From NCBI GenBank assembly GCA_023667385.1, contig JAMPAE010000001.1, positions 1 through 52,833 on the forward strand: a stretch of DNA of 52,833 nt, written 5' to 3'. Under the pieces are notes generated by a model. It had not been told where the DNA came from. It saw only the letters and a list, made by a program, of their open reading frames with translations, and made no database searches. This DNA comes from Ruminococcus sp. (GTDB lineage: Bacteria; Bacillota; Clostridia; Oscillospirales; Acutalibacteraceae). The position numbers and the translations under genes are program-made. This document shows, in pieces, positions 5,398-13,814 of this stretch (positions are counted from its first letter, which is position 1; every line of letters starts with the position of its first letter).

Positions 5398-7359
5398 ATG
5401 AAGAAAGTTATCTTAAAGTCTTTGACCCTTTGCAACTTCAAGGGGGAACAAAGCCGGACAACTCAATTCAACGCGGATGTCACGACAATATCCGGCGGCA
5501 ATGGTCTTGGCAAATCAAGACACTTTGACGCATTCATGTGGCTTCTTTTCGGCAAGGATGCCCAAGACCGCAAGGATTATGAGGTGCGGACATACAACGC
5601 CGATGGAACATTGTTGCATGAAGTTGAATGCAGCGTGACGGGCGTTATTGACGTTGATGGCGAAGAAATTACCATCAAGCGTGAATCCGTTGAAGAATGG
5701 GTAAAACCCCGTGGTCAGGTTGACCGCGTGTTGAAAGGCACACACAACGAATGTTGGTGGAACGAAACCCCGGTCAACGTGCGTGAATATGACAAGCGCA
5801 TCGGCGCAATCCTTGACGCATCGTTGTTCAAGATGATAACCAACCCTTTGTTTTTCGCGTCAATGCAATGGAAATTGCAACGTGCCGAATTGTTCAATCT
5901 TGCCGGAACAATCACGGATGCCGAAATTGCCGCCGAAAACCCCGATTTTCAAGTTCTTCTTGACAAGCTGACCAACAAGTCACTTGTTGACTTCAAAGCC
6001 GAAATCAAGGCAAAGAAAGAGCGTTTGAACAAGGAATTGAACGGCATTGCTCCACGCATTGACCAAACGCAAAAGTTGAAGCCGCAAAGTGAGGATTTCG
6101 CCGCCCTTGAAGCTGAAATCGCCGATGTTGATAAGCAGCTTGCCGACATTGACAAAATCTTGTCGGATAATGCCGCCCGAATCCGTGCCGAATATCAGGA
6201 ACAACAAAGCAAGTTACACGCCATCAACGAACTTGAAAGCAAACGTGCCGACCTTGTGCGCAATGCCCAACAAGCCGCCAAAGAAGCCGCGTTTGAAGCC
6301 AATGCAAGCCGCCGTGAACTTTTCAGCAATATAGAATCCAAGAAGCGTGAATTGTCGGCAATGAAGCGTTCCTTGCAGACCCTGACAAGCACTCGTGACC
6401 GTTACGCCGCCGACATTGCCGCCCTTGAAGCCGAAATCATCAAGAAGCGTCAAGAATGGCACGATGAAAACGCCAAGAAATATTCGGGCGATGATGTTTG
6501 CTTTCATTGCGGACAGCAATTGCCGGAAGCAATGAGGGCAAAAAACCTTGCCGACTTCAACAACGCCAAGAATGCCGCAAAAGCAAAGATTCAGGCGCAA
6601 GGCATTGAAATGGCGAAACGCCTTGAAACACTCAAGAAGCAACATCAAGACACAATCGCCGACATTGCCAAGCAAGAGGAAGAAAACAACGCCTTGAATG
6701 CAGAAATCACAAAGTTGCAAATGGATTATGCGAACATGGCGAATTTTGAGCCGGAAGAAGTCGTGCCGCATGAGGTCGCCGGATATGCCGAATTGACCAA
6801 GCAGATTGAAGAAGCGAAAGCCGCCCTTTCAACCGATGAACACGCCGCCGATGATACCGAACACAAGGCAAAGAAAAAGGAATTTACCGCCAAGCGTGAT
6901 GCCTTGAAAAAGCGTCTTGCCACCCGTGAAGAAATCGCACGTCTTGACAAGGAAATTGCCGACCTTAACAAGCAAGGTCAGGACATCGCTCAACAAATCG
7001 CCGACCTTGAAAAGCAAGAATATATTGCCCAAGAGTTCACACGCCGCAAGATTGATGAATGTGAAAGCCGAATCAACGGAATGTTCCACAATGTGACGTT
7101 CCGATTGTTTGACAAGACCTTTGAGGGCAATATTTATGAAACGTGCATTCCCCTTGTTGATGGTGTGCCGTTTGGAGCGGCGAACACCGCCGGACAAGTC
7201 AACGCGGGTCTTGACATCATCAACACGCTTTGCCGATTCCACGGCATTTGCGCCCCGATATTCATTGACAACCGCGAATCGGTTATCAACCTGATTCCGA
7301 CCGAAAGCCAAATTATAAACCTTGTCGTTACCAACGACAATAAACTAACAATTCAATAA
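5398..7359 (+). CDS. SbcC/Rad50-like SMC-type ATPase
   Basis: A 653-residue ABC-type ATPase. Walker A is GGNGLGKS (33-40). A long coiled coil runs from about 200 to 570, interrupted by a zinc-hook-like CFHC motif (C368, C371). The C-terminal ATPase half holds the signature-like AANTAGQVNAGLDI and a Walker B/D-loop region IFIDNRESV (about 620-630). Proteins of this type, such as T4 gp46 and SbcC, work with a nuclease to process DNA ends for recombination. RecT follows 3 bp downstream, and the MBL-fold protein after it could be the partner nuclease, since no SbcD-like gene is present. Confidence 0.88.
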   Translation: MKKVILKSLTLCNFKGEQSRTTQFNADVTTISGGNGLGKSRHFDAFMWLLFGKDAQDRKDYEVRTYNADGTLLHEVECSVTGVIDVDGEEITIKRESVEEWVKPRGQVDRVLKGTHNECWWNETPVNVREYDKRIGAILDASLFKMITNPLFFASMQWKLQRAELFNLAGTITDAEIAAENPDFQVLLDKLTNKSLVDFKAEIKAKKERLNKELNGIAPRIDQTQKLKPQSEDFAALEAEIADVDKQLADIDKILSDNAARIRAEYQEQQSKLHAINELESKRADLVRNAQQAAKEAAFEANASRRELFSNIESKKRELSAMKRSLQTLTSTRDRYAADIAALEAEIIKKRQEWHDENAKKYSGDDVCFHCGQQLPEAMRAKNLADFNNAKNAAKAKIQAQGIEMAKRLETLKKQHQDTIADIAKQEEENNALNAEITKLQMDYANMANFEPEEVVPHEVAGYAELTKQIEEAKAALSTDEHAADDTEHKAKKKEFTAKRDALKKRLATREEIARLDKEIADLNKQGQDIAQQIADLEKQEYIAQEFTRRKIDECESRINGMFHNVTFRLFDKTFEGNIYETCIPLVDGVPFGAANTAGQVNAGLDIINTLCRFHGICAPIFIDNRESVINLIPTESQIINLVVTNDNKLTIQ

Positions 7360-7361
7360 CC

Positions 7362-8333
7362 ATGTCCAACGACATTCAGAAACAAAACCCGACCGGGATT
7401 GTGACAACGACCAACCCGGCAACCGTGGGGTTCAACTTCTTTGACCCCGTGCAGTTTGAAACAATGCAACGTGTGTGCAAGATGTTCGCATCATCCGACC
7501 TTGTGCCGGACACATACAAGCCGAAAACCAAACCCATCCCCACCAACGCATCGCCGGAAGCAATCGCCGCGATTCAAGCCGAAAACCGCGCCGCCGAAAA
7601 CAAGGCAATCGCCAATTGCATGATTGCCGTTGAAGTGTCAATGCGCATCGGTGCATCGCCCTTGATGGTCATGCAGAATATGGCGGTTATATACGGTCGC
7701 CCATCGTGGTCGTCAAAATTCCTTATCGCAACGGTCAATTCGTGCGGTCGCTTTGAACCCTTGCAATTCCGTTTCACAAACAAGGGCAACATCGGCAAGG
7801 TTGAATATACCGACTATGTGTGGAACGACCACACACGCCGCAAGGAAGCAACCAAAAAGACCCTTGACGGCACGAACATTGCTAACCTTGAATGTGTCGC
7901 TTATACGACCAAGAAAGGGTCAAAGGACGTGTTGGAATCCGCGCCCGTGTCAATCCGTCTTGCCATTGATGAAAGATGGTACACCAAAGACGGGTCAAAG
8001 TGGCAGACAATGCCGCGTCAAATGCTGATGTATCGCGCCGCGTCAATGTGGACAAACGCTTATGCTCCCGAACTTTCAATGGGTATGCGCACGGTTGAAG
8101 AACAACAAGACATCGTGGATGTTGAGTTTGAGGAAATCCGCGACACCCCGACCGAAAGCAAAACAAAGGAAGAAGCGGTGAAAACAACCATCGGTTTTGA
8201 TGATGCAACGCCCGCCGAACCATCAACCGCCGTCAATCAGGAAGCCGCCCCGAAAGAAACGGTTGACACCGAAACCGGGGAAGTGACCGCCGCGCCCGCC
8301 GAAGATTCTTCAAACGACAATCCCGGATTCTGA
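7362..8333 (+). CDS. recT: RecT-family single-strand annealing protein
   Basis: A 323-residue protein. The central region (about 60-235) matches the RecT layout: NCMIAVEVSMRIGASPLMVM followed by QNMAVIYGRPSW, a MNCG-like middle, and the MYRAASMWTNAYAPELSMGM segment typical of the C-terminal conserved block. The C-terminal 70 residues are Pro/Ala/Glu-rich and look disordered. It should anneal complementary single strands during phage replication and recombination. It is placed between the SbcC-like ATPase and the MBL-fold gene, and its stop overlaps the next ATG (TGATG). Confidence 0.87.
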   Translation: MSNDIQKQNPTGIVTTTNPATVGFNFFDPVQFETMQRVCKMFASSDLVPDTYKPKTKPIPTNASPEAIAAIQAENRAAENKAIANCMIAVEVSMRIGASPLMVMQNMAVIYGRPSWSSKFLIATVNSCGRFEPLQFRFTNKGNIGKVEYTDYVWNDHTRRKEATKKTLDGTNIANLECVAYTTKKGSKDVLESAPVSIRLAIDERWYTKDGSKWQTMPRQMLMYRAASMWTNAYAPELSMGMRTVEEQQDIVDVEFEEIRDTPTESKTKEEAVKTTIGFDDATPAEPSTAVNQEAAPKETVDTETGEVTAAPAEDSSNDNPGF

Positions 8334-9103
8334 TGGACTTGAAGATTCTTGGCAGCAGCTCAAAGGGAAATTGCTACATTTTTGACAATGGCGATGAAGC
8401 ACTTGTCCTTGAATGTGGCATCCCTTTCAAGCGGGTGCAAGAAGCGGTGAATTTCAACACCGGGCGCATTGTCGGCGCGGTCATATCGCACGAACACGGC
8501 GACCATGCAAAGGCGGTTGATAAATTCCTTGAAGCATTCATCCCCGTTTATACGTCAAGAGGAACGGCAAAGGCATTGGGAATCCTTGATAACAACCTTG
8601 TCAAAGACGTTGCCGACCATGTGATGTATGCACTTGGAAAGTTCAGAATCTTGCCTTTCCCGGTTGAACACGATGCCGCGCAACCTTTCGGTTATCTTTT
8701 GCACCATCCGGCAATGGGAACGGTCTTGTTTGCGACTGATACAATGTATTTGCGCCACCATCCTTTCGGTCTGAATGACATTATCAAATTTCAAGGTCTT
8801 AACAACATCTTGATTGAATGTAATTATCGGCACGATATAATGGAAGCGAATATCAACGCCGGGAAATTGCCGAAAGTGACCGCCAAGCGCACAATGAAAA
8901 GCCATTGCAGCTTTGCCGAATGTCGGGCGACCTTACTTGCGCAAGACCTTTCGGAAGTCAACAACATTGTCTTGATTCATCTTTCGGACGGCAATTCAAA
9001 TGCAAGCGACTTTCAACGCGATATTCAGGAAGTAACGGGCAAGACCGTGACAATCGCCGAATCAGGCATAACAATCAAAAATTTCAATAAAACACCATTC
9101 TAA
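8333..9103 (+). CDS. Metallo-beta-lactamase-fold hydrolase (YycJ-like), probable nuclease
   Basis: A 256-residue protein. HEHGDH (53-58) is the HxHxDH zinc-binding motif, and further metal ligands fit ATDTMYL and the C-terminal histidines. The start MDLKILGSSSKGNCY is characteristic of YycJ/WalJ-type proteins, which include DNA exonucleases. Lying directly behind RecT, it most plausibly supplies single-stranded substrate for annealing. This role is inferred from context and fold. Confidence 0.85.
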   Translation: MDLKILGSSSKGNCYIFDNGDEALVLECGIPFKRVQEAVNFNTGRIVGAVISHEHGDHAKAVDKFLEAFIPVYTSRGTAKALGILDNNLVKDVADHVMYALGKFRILPFPVEHDAAQPFGYLLHHPAMGTVLFATDTMYLRHHPFGLNDIIKFQGLNNILIECNYRHDIMEANINAGKLPKVTAKRTMKSHCSFAECRATLLAQDLSEVNNIVLIHLSDGNSNASDFQRDIQEVTGKTVTIAESGITIKNFNKTPF

Positions 9104-9105
9104 CA

Positions 9106-9735
9106 ATGAAAAAGTATGTAGTTTTCAGCCGCGCACAAGGACGCGAAGATGGGTTGATTCTATCAGGTTTTGACCCCGAAGAAGTGCAAAGTAATTTTCT
9201 TGACTATGTTAACGACTTCAACGATGATGTTGTTGATGATGCAGACAAGGTTTCAATCTTTGACTATGAATTGGCAGTTGAAGAAGTCAAGGACGTGAAC
9301 GAAGAAATTACCGACTATCAGACAGCCCGCGCATATCTTGGTGGCAAGCCGAACTTGCAATTCAAGGTCGCACAACAAGCCGACACAATGACAACCACCG
9401 TGCCGACCCTTGAAGATGTCACACGCCTTGTTCAATCCCTGAATCCGTCACACGTTCAGGCATTGCAAGCCTTGAACGAACTGTTCACAATCGCGCAAGC
9501 ATGGAACAAAGCCGACAACTTTATGCCGGACTATTCCAACCGCAATCAAGACAAATGGTTTCCGTGGTTTGTCTATGATGCCGATGCTGCGGGCTTCGTG
9601 TCTGCGAATACGTATGGTGCGCCCTCGTATACGTATGCGAGTCTCGGTTCTCGGCTTTGCTTCAAAACCGCAAATCGCGCCCGTCAATTCGGCAAGCAAT
9701 TCATTGACCTTTGGAACAAGGTATTGATGTTTTAA
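9106..9735 (+). CDS. Early protein diversified in trans by the DGR
   Basis: A 209-residue protein with no signal peptide or membrane span. Residues 1-100 are acidic and unrecognised; 100-150 are helical (ALQALNELFTIAQAWNKADN). Then comes WFPWFVYDADAAGFVSANTY and GSRLCFKTANRARQFGKQF. Residues about 161-186 are variable repeat VR2, in the same frame as VR1. I recall small Bacteroidetes proteins with a Tyr/Ser/Asp-rich loop before GSRLCFKS; if this is the same family, it is a widespread DGR target class. The place between the MBL gene and replication genes implies cytoplasmic, early expression. Partner and function are unknown. Confidence 0.85.
   Translation: MKKYVVFSRAQGREDGLILSGFDPEEVQSNFLDYVNDFNDDVVDDADKVSIFDYELAVEEVKDVNEEITDYQTARAYLGGKPNLQFKVAQQADTMTTTVPTLEDVTRLVQSLNPSHVQALQALNELFTIAQAWNKADNFMPDYSNRNQDKWFPWFVYDADAAGFVSANTYGAPSYTYASLGSRLCFKTANRARQFGKQFIDLWNKVLMF
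9586..9662 (+). other. DGR variable repeat VR2 (remote)
   Basis: 77 bp align without gaps to the template at 48635-48711. There are 14 mismatches, and every one is at a template adenine (changes to G, C and T). No C, G or T of the template is altered. Codon phase equals that of the template and of VR1. The 3' end carries CTCGGCTTTGCT as in VR1, where the template has CTCAGCTATGCT. Homology ends sharply at both sides. Confidence 0.92.
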
Positions 9736-9753
9736 CCTTGAAAGTGTCGCACT

Positions 9754-10572
9754 ATGATACAAACAAAGTACAACGAACACCGATTTGTCACATCGGACAC
9801 GGCACAAGCAACGGGAATGTTCCTTGCAAAACGCCTTGTCAAAGAGTGGCAAGAAAGTGTCATTGACCAAGACACCGGGGAGGTCGTGACAATCAACCGT
9901 TGTGAAGTCCTGATGGATGCCGGAACGCCGATTGAAGGCAACGCCGCAATGACAATCAACTTTCACATTCAGGCGGGCGACATCACCGAATTTGAAGTGA
10001 CCGACCAATGCCGACAAGGTGTGTGGCACAACGGCGGCGGTGTTACCCCGTGGATTGTTACCGCCGATGTCAAGGACAAGAACCGCAAGTTCATCTTGTA
10101 TGCACGTGGCGTTGAACACGCCCTTGAAATCGCACGGGATTACATTGAATTGCACTTTCCCGGTCATTTCTCCTTTGTCGGGGTCAAGGGATTCAACAAT
10201 TGCATCGCAATCACCGACAATTTCAAACGTGACGGCGCGGAAGCTGACCGCACGATTGAAACGCCTGATGATACCGAAGAAACGATTGACGGCAAATTCT
10301 ACATGATAGAATTGCACATCAAGCCGATTAACAAAGGCATGGAACACGATTCATCATTCTTGGTGTTCACGTCAAACGCGGAAAAGGCAAAGCAGCTTGC
10401 CGAAAATTGGTTGTTGCAACGTGAAGCGGATGAAATTGCAAAGGGCAACTTGACCAACGAATTTGCCGGATTCACAACCACAATCAAGACCGCCACATTG
10501 CTGAATTGTTATTGCGTGATACCGCCGGACTTCACAAGGGCATATCTTGATGCAGAGAAAGAAAACGAATGA
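9754..10572 (+). CDS. Hypothetical protein with two similar halves
   Basis: A 272-residue soluble protein of unknown family. Two segments resemble each other. About 110-160 reads KFILYARGVEHALEIARDYI and then NNCIAITDNF. About 200-265 reads SFLVFTSNAEKAKQLAENWL and then LNCYCVIPPDF. Each looks like a strand-helix-strand unit, which suggests an internal duplication. It lies between the VR2 gene and the replication initiator, so it is possibly involved in replication or host takeover. Confidence 0.8.
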   Translation: MIQTKYNEHRFVTSDTAQATGMFLAKRLVKEWQESVIDQDTGEVVTINRCEVLMDAGTPIEGNAAMTINFHIQAGDITEFEVTDQCRQGVWHNGGGVTPWIVTADVKDKNRKFILYARGVEHALEIARDYIELHFPGHFSFVGVKGFNNCIAITDNFKRDGAEADRTIETPDDTEETIDGKFYMIELHIKPINKGMEHDSSFLVFTSNAEKAKQLAENWLLQREADEIAKGNLTNEFAGFTTTIKTATLLNCYCVIPPDFTRAYLDAEKENE

Positions 10573-10579
10573 CCAACCC

Positions 10580-10603
10580 GCCCCCGGTGATTGCGCCGGG
10601 GGC
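10580..10603 (+). other. Intercistronic GC hairpin before the replication gene
   Basis: Perfect 8-bp arms GCCCCCGG and CCGGGGGC with an 8-base loop. It falls between a stop codon (10572) and the next start (10618). It is followed by ATAACCGAACAACAATG with no T-run, so it resembles the other intergenic hairpins of this phage rather than a terminator. Confidence 0.5.
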
Positions 10604-10617
10604 ATAACCGAACAACA

Positions 10618-11322
10618 ATGAAAGACAAGACATATTATTTTCCGCACGATTATGGGGCAAGGAACGACCCCAAGTTGCAAGGAATCCTTGTTGAGCATGG
10701 AGCGGCGGGCATCGGTGCTTTTTGGTGCATCATTGAGCAGCTTTATGAACAAGGGGGTGCAATGCCCTTGAAGTCGTGCAAAAGCATTGCATTTGCTTTG
10801 CATATTGATTGCAAGGTAGTGGAAAGCATCGTGAATGACTTTGGCTTGTTTGGCAATGATGGCGAAACCTTTTGGTCTGAATCCGTCAACAAGCGAATGG
10901 CAAAGCGCACGGCGATAACCGAAAAGCGCAAAGCCGCCGCCGCAAGCCGTTGGCAATCCTTGCCCGATATGCAAATGCAATCCGAAAGCATTGCAAATGT
11001 AGTGCAACCCGAATCCAAAATAAAAGAAAAGAAAGAAAAAGAAACATCATCTAACGATGATGGTAATGGGGCAAAACCGCAATCACGGTTTGTGCCGCCG
11101 ACCCTTGAACAAGTGAAAGCATATATCCTTGAAAAAGGTTATTCAATGGACGGCGAAAGGTTCATTGACTTCTACGAAAGCAAGGGTTGGATGGTGGGCA
11201 AAAACAAGATGAAAGATTGGAAAGCCGCCGTGCGCAATTGGGCAAGGGAAGAAAGCCAACGCCCCACCGCCCGGAAGCCTCAAACAAGCAAATCACGAAA
11301 CGTCAATGATGAATGGCAATGA
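10618..11322 (+). CDS. Replication initiator-like protein (DUF4373/Lin1244-like N-terminus)
   Basis: A 234-residue protein beginning MKDKTYYFPHDYGARNDPK, then GIGAFWCIIEQLYEQGG. This is the winged-helix start of the DUF4373/Lin1244-Lin1753 family, often found as the DnaD/DnaB-like partner of a DnaC-type loader. The C-terminal part (about 155-225) carries FIDFYESKGWMVGKNKMKDW and a WKAAVRNWAR segment typical of phage replisome organisers. The gene contains two clusters of TGCA repeats, including the dyad TTGCA-N7-TGCAA, which may mark an origin inside the gene. Its stop overlaps the next start. Confidence 0.83.
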   Translation: MKDKTYYFPHDYGARNDPKLQGILVEHGAAGIGAFWCIIEQLYEQGGAMPLKSCKSIAFALHIDCKVVESIVNDFGLFGNDGETFWSESVNKRMAKRTAITEKRKAAAASRWQSLPDMQMQSESIANVVQPESKIKEKKEKETSSNDDGNGAKPQSRFVPPTLEQVKAYILEKGYSMDGERFIDFYESKGWMVGKNKMKDWKAAVRNWAREESQRPTARKPQTSKSRNVNDEWQ

Positions 11323-12062
11323 AAGATAACAACGAAATCCCCGGTCTTGATAAGATATTAAGGGCAATTGAAGAACGCGGCACGTTTGCCAAAATGACCC
11401 GTTGTGTGTACACGTCCGGCAATTATAGCATTGAAAACGCCTTGAAGATTGTTGAAGCAATCGGCAAGACCCGCAAACGTGATTTTGTCATTGACAATGA
11501 CAATCGCTTTGCTTATGAAAATTTCATCAAGTGGTGTCATTGCGATGCCACGATGAAGCAGATTCACCCCGACACGGGCGAAATCGTGCCGGGCAACCTA
11601 TATTCCGGCATTTACATCGGTGGCACAACCGGGTCGGGCAAATCTTGGTGTCTTGAAATTATGCGGGCATACGCCACCGCCTTGAATCTTCAAATCAGCT
11701 TTCCCGGATGGGATAAAGATGAAATGCGGTCGTTGGGTTGGCGAACCGTCCGTGCCGATGAAGTGTGTGACACTTTCGCCGATTCGGGCAAGATGCAAGA
11801 ATTTAAGACTTGTCAGATTCTTGCGATTCAGGACATGGGGCAAGAGCAAGAAGAATCCCTTTACATGGGCAATCGTGTTGACACAATCCGGCAGCTTATT
11901 GAATATCGGGGCGACCTTGACAACCAACTTACCCTTATAACATCCAACTTGCAGATGGCGGGCGACCGCCTTTTGGCAAGATACGGCGACCGTGTGGCAT
12001 CACGCTTGCGCCAAATGTGTAACAACCTTGTCATTAAGGGCAAAGACCGCCGAAAACTATAA
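11319..12062 (+). CDS. DnaC-like helicase loader ATPase
   Basis: A 247-residue AAA+ protein. Walker A is GGTTGSGKS (about 101-109 from this start), and the Walker B region is QILAIQDMGQE. It ends with an arginine-finger-like segment RYGDRVASRLRQM, as in DnaC and IstB. It should load a helicase, presumably the host DnaB since none is encoded here, onto the phage origin. The ATG at 11319 gives an ATGA overlap with the initiator; the ATG two codons upstream (11313) is equally possible. Confidence 0.87.
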   Translation: MKDNNEIPGLDKILRAIEERGTFAKMTRCVYTSGNYSIENALKIVEAIGKTRKRDFVIDNDNRFAYENFIKWCHCDATMKQIHPDTGEIVPGNLYSGIYIGGTTGSGKSWCLEIMRAYATALNLQISFPGWDKDEMRSLGWRTVRADEVCDTFADSGKMQEFKTCQILAIQDMGQEQEESLYMGNRVDTIRQLIEYRGDLDNQLTLITSNLQMAGDRLLARYGDRVASRLRQMCNNLVIKGKDRRKL

Positions 12063-12084
12063 ATAACAAAATCACTACATTACA

Positions 12085-13218
12085 ATGGAAAATCTTGAAA
12101 TTAAAATGTCCGTTGATGAATTGGTTTACACAACGCCACGCGGCAATGTGATAACCGATTCAATCAAGGTTGCAATCTATTTCGGACGGTTGCACAAGAA
12201 CATTATCAAGTCGGTGCGCCGTCTGATGAAACACGGTCTTGAAGCTGAATTTCGCGGCATCGCGGGCGACCGCATTTGTTATCAAATGACCCAAAAGGGA
12301 TTTGAAGCGGTCACAAAGACGTTGCCCGGTGTAGATGCCTTGCGTCAAGCAGCCATTGACAAGTTCAACGGCAAAAAAGAAATATCCTTTGCCGAATACA
12401 TGGAACGACAACAAGCCGTGACCAATGTTGCCCCGACAAGCATTGAAACGGCAATCGTTATCAGAAACACCGACAATGGGCGTTTCGTTGATGCCCGACA
12501 GCTTCATGCATTCATCAACGGAGCAAGTGCATTTTCAACGTGGATTAAAAGCCGCATTGAACATTGCGGTCTTGTCAGTGGTGAAGATTATGTGGCTATT
12601 GATAGTTCAAACATTGAAGAAAGTTTAGCCAATATCCGTGTCGGTCGCCCATCACAAGAATATGCCTTGACCGTTGATTGTGCAAAGGAATTGTGCATGG
12701 TTGAGGGCAACGAAAAAGGACGTGCCGTGCGACGTTACTTCATTGAAGCCGAAAAGCGTTTCAGGGCATCACAACCCACCGCCCCGGCAATTCCTCAAAC
12801 ATTCGCCCAAGCCTTGCGCCTTGCCGCCGAACAAGCGGAAACCATTGAAGCGCAACAAAAGCAGATTCAAGCGCAATCCAAGCAGCTTGCCGACCAAGAA
12901 GCCGACATTCGTTTTGTCCGTTCCTTGCAGACTGCCGACACGTCAATCTATGTCGCCGACCTTGCCAAGCTGATAACACAAAACGGGGTTGAAATCGGCG
13001 GCATCCGGCTTTTCAAGTGGTTGCGCGACAAAGGTTATTTGACCCTTGACAACAAGCCGACACAAAACGCCTTGCAAATGGGTTTGTTTGAAATCAAGAC
13101 AACGCAATGGGAAAAGCCAAATGGGGAAATCAACACGTCTTTCACAACCCTTGTCACGGTCAAGGGGCAAAAATATTTCATCAACAAATTCATCTATAAC
13201 ACCCAAAACAAGCCATGA
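12085..13218 (+). CDS. Three-domain phage antirepressor (Rha-AntA-KilAC)
   Basis: A 377-residue protein. Residues about 10-95 resemble Rha regulatory proteins (RGNVITDSIKVAIYFGRLHK then NIIKSVRRL). About 120-225 match the AntA/AntB domain (DARQLHAFINGASAFSTWIK and ALTVDCAKELCMVEGNEKGR). A coiled coil of QAETIEAQQKQ type follows, then a C-terminal KilAC domain (about 285-375). Such proteins bind and inactivate prophage repressors or DNA. Having all three modules in one chain is uncommon. It probably promotes the lytic switch. It overlaps the next gene by ATGA. Confidence 0.85.
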   Translation: MENLEIKMSVDELVYTTPRGNVITDSIKVAIYFGRLHKNIIKSVRRLMKHGLEAEFRGIAGDRICYQMTQKGFEAVTKTLPGVDALRQAAIDKFNGKKEISFAEYMERQQAVTNVAPTSIETAIVIRNTDNGRFVDARQLHAFINGASAFSTWIKSRIEHCGLVSGEDYVAIDSSNIEESLANIRVGRPSQEYALTVDCAKELCMVEGNEKGRAVRRYFIEAEKRFRASQPTAPAIPQTFAQALRLAAEQAETIEAQQKQIQAQSKQLADQEADIRFVRSLQTADTSIYVADLAKLITQNGVEIGGIRLFKWLRDKGYLTLDNKPTQNALQMGLFEIKTTQWEKPNGEINTSFTTLVTVKGQKYFINKFIYNTQNKP

Positions 13219-13814
13219 AAATCTATATTTCGGGAAGAATCACGGGGTTGCCGTTGTCAGAAGTCCGACAACGGTTTGAAGATGCCGCCATTATGCTTGA
13301 AGATATTGGCTTTGAAGCGGTGAATCCCCTGAATAACGGACTTGAACACAAAGCGAGTTGGAAAGAACACATAGTTGCAGACATCCGAATGCTTCTTGAT
13401 TGTGATGCAATTTACATGATGGACAATTGGATGGAGAGCCGGGGCGCGGGCATTGAATATGACATCGCCAACCGCCTTAACCTTGACGTGTGGTTTGAAT
13501 CAAAGATTTGCCGTGAAAATCAATCGGTGTTGCGCATTCAAAACGCCATCCACGAAGTCATGGGGTTGCGCTTCAATCAATACACGACCAAATGCCGGAA
13601 ACGCGAACACTTCTTTGCACGGATGCTTTTTGTGTATCATTGCCGACAGCTCAAAATGACCTTGACGCAAATTGCCGGATATATCCACCGCGACCATTCT
13701 TCAATGCTTCATTTCTTGCGGAAATATGATGATGATTACACCTACAATCCACAATTCCGCGAAATGGCAACAAAGGTAAATGAATTGTTAAATCCCTTAT
13801 CCAAAGACAAATGA
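13215..13814 (+). CDS. DUF4406-DnaA domain IV fusion protein
   Basis: A 199-residue protein. The N-terminus (1-95) is a DUF4406 nucleoside-deoxyribosyltransferase-like Rossmann fold: MKIYISGRITGL, then a Trp/Asp-rich loop MDNWMESRGAGIEYDIA. The C-terminus (about 105-190) has the duplex-DNA-binding signature of DnaA domain IV: CRKREHFFARMLFVYHCRQL, TLTQIAGYIHRDHSSMLHFL. It lacks a DnaA ATPase. The fusion suggests targeting of a nucleotide- or base-modifying activity to DnaA boxes, or an anti-DnaA factor; both ideas are inference. It has ATGA overlaps on both sides. Confidence 0.85.
   Translation: MKIYISGRITGLPLSEVRQRFEDAAIMLEDIGFEAVNPLNNGLEHKASWKEHIVADIRMLLDCDAIYMMDNWMESRGAGIEYDIANRLNLDVWFESKICRENQSVLRIQNAIHEVMGLRFNQYTTKCRKREHFFARMLFVYHCRQLKMTLTQIAGYIHRDHSSMLHFLRKYDDDYTYNPQFREMATKVNELLNPLSKDK

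Noticed and set aside
10580..10603. Intergenic hairpins at 4205, 10580 and 33237 as terminators
   Set aside because: They lack T-runs and lie within operons with continuous gene order, so they were listed as hairpins of unknown role.
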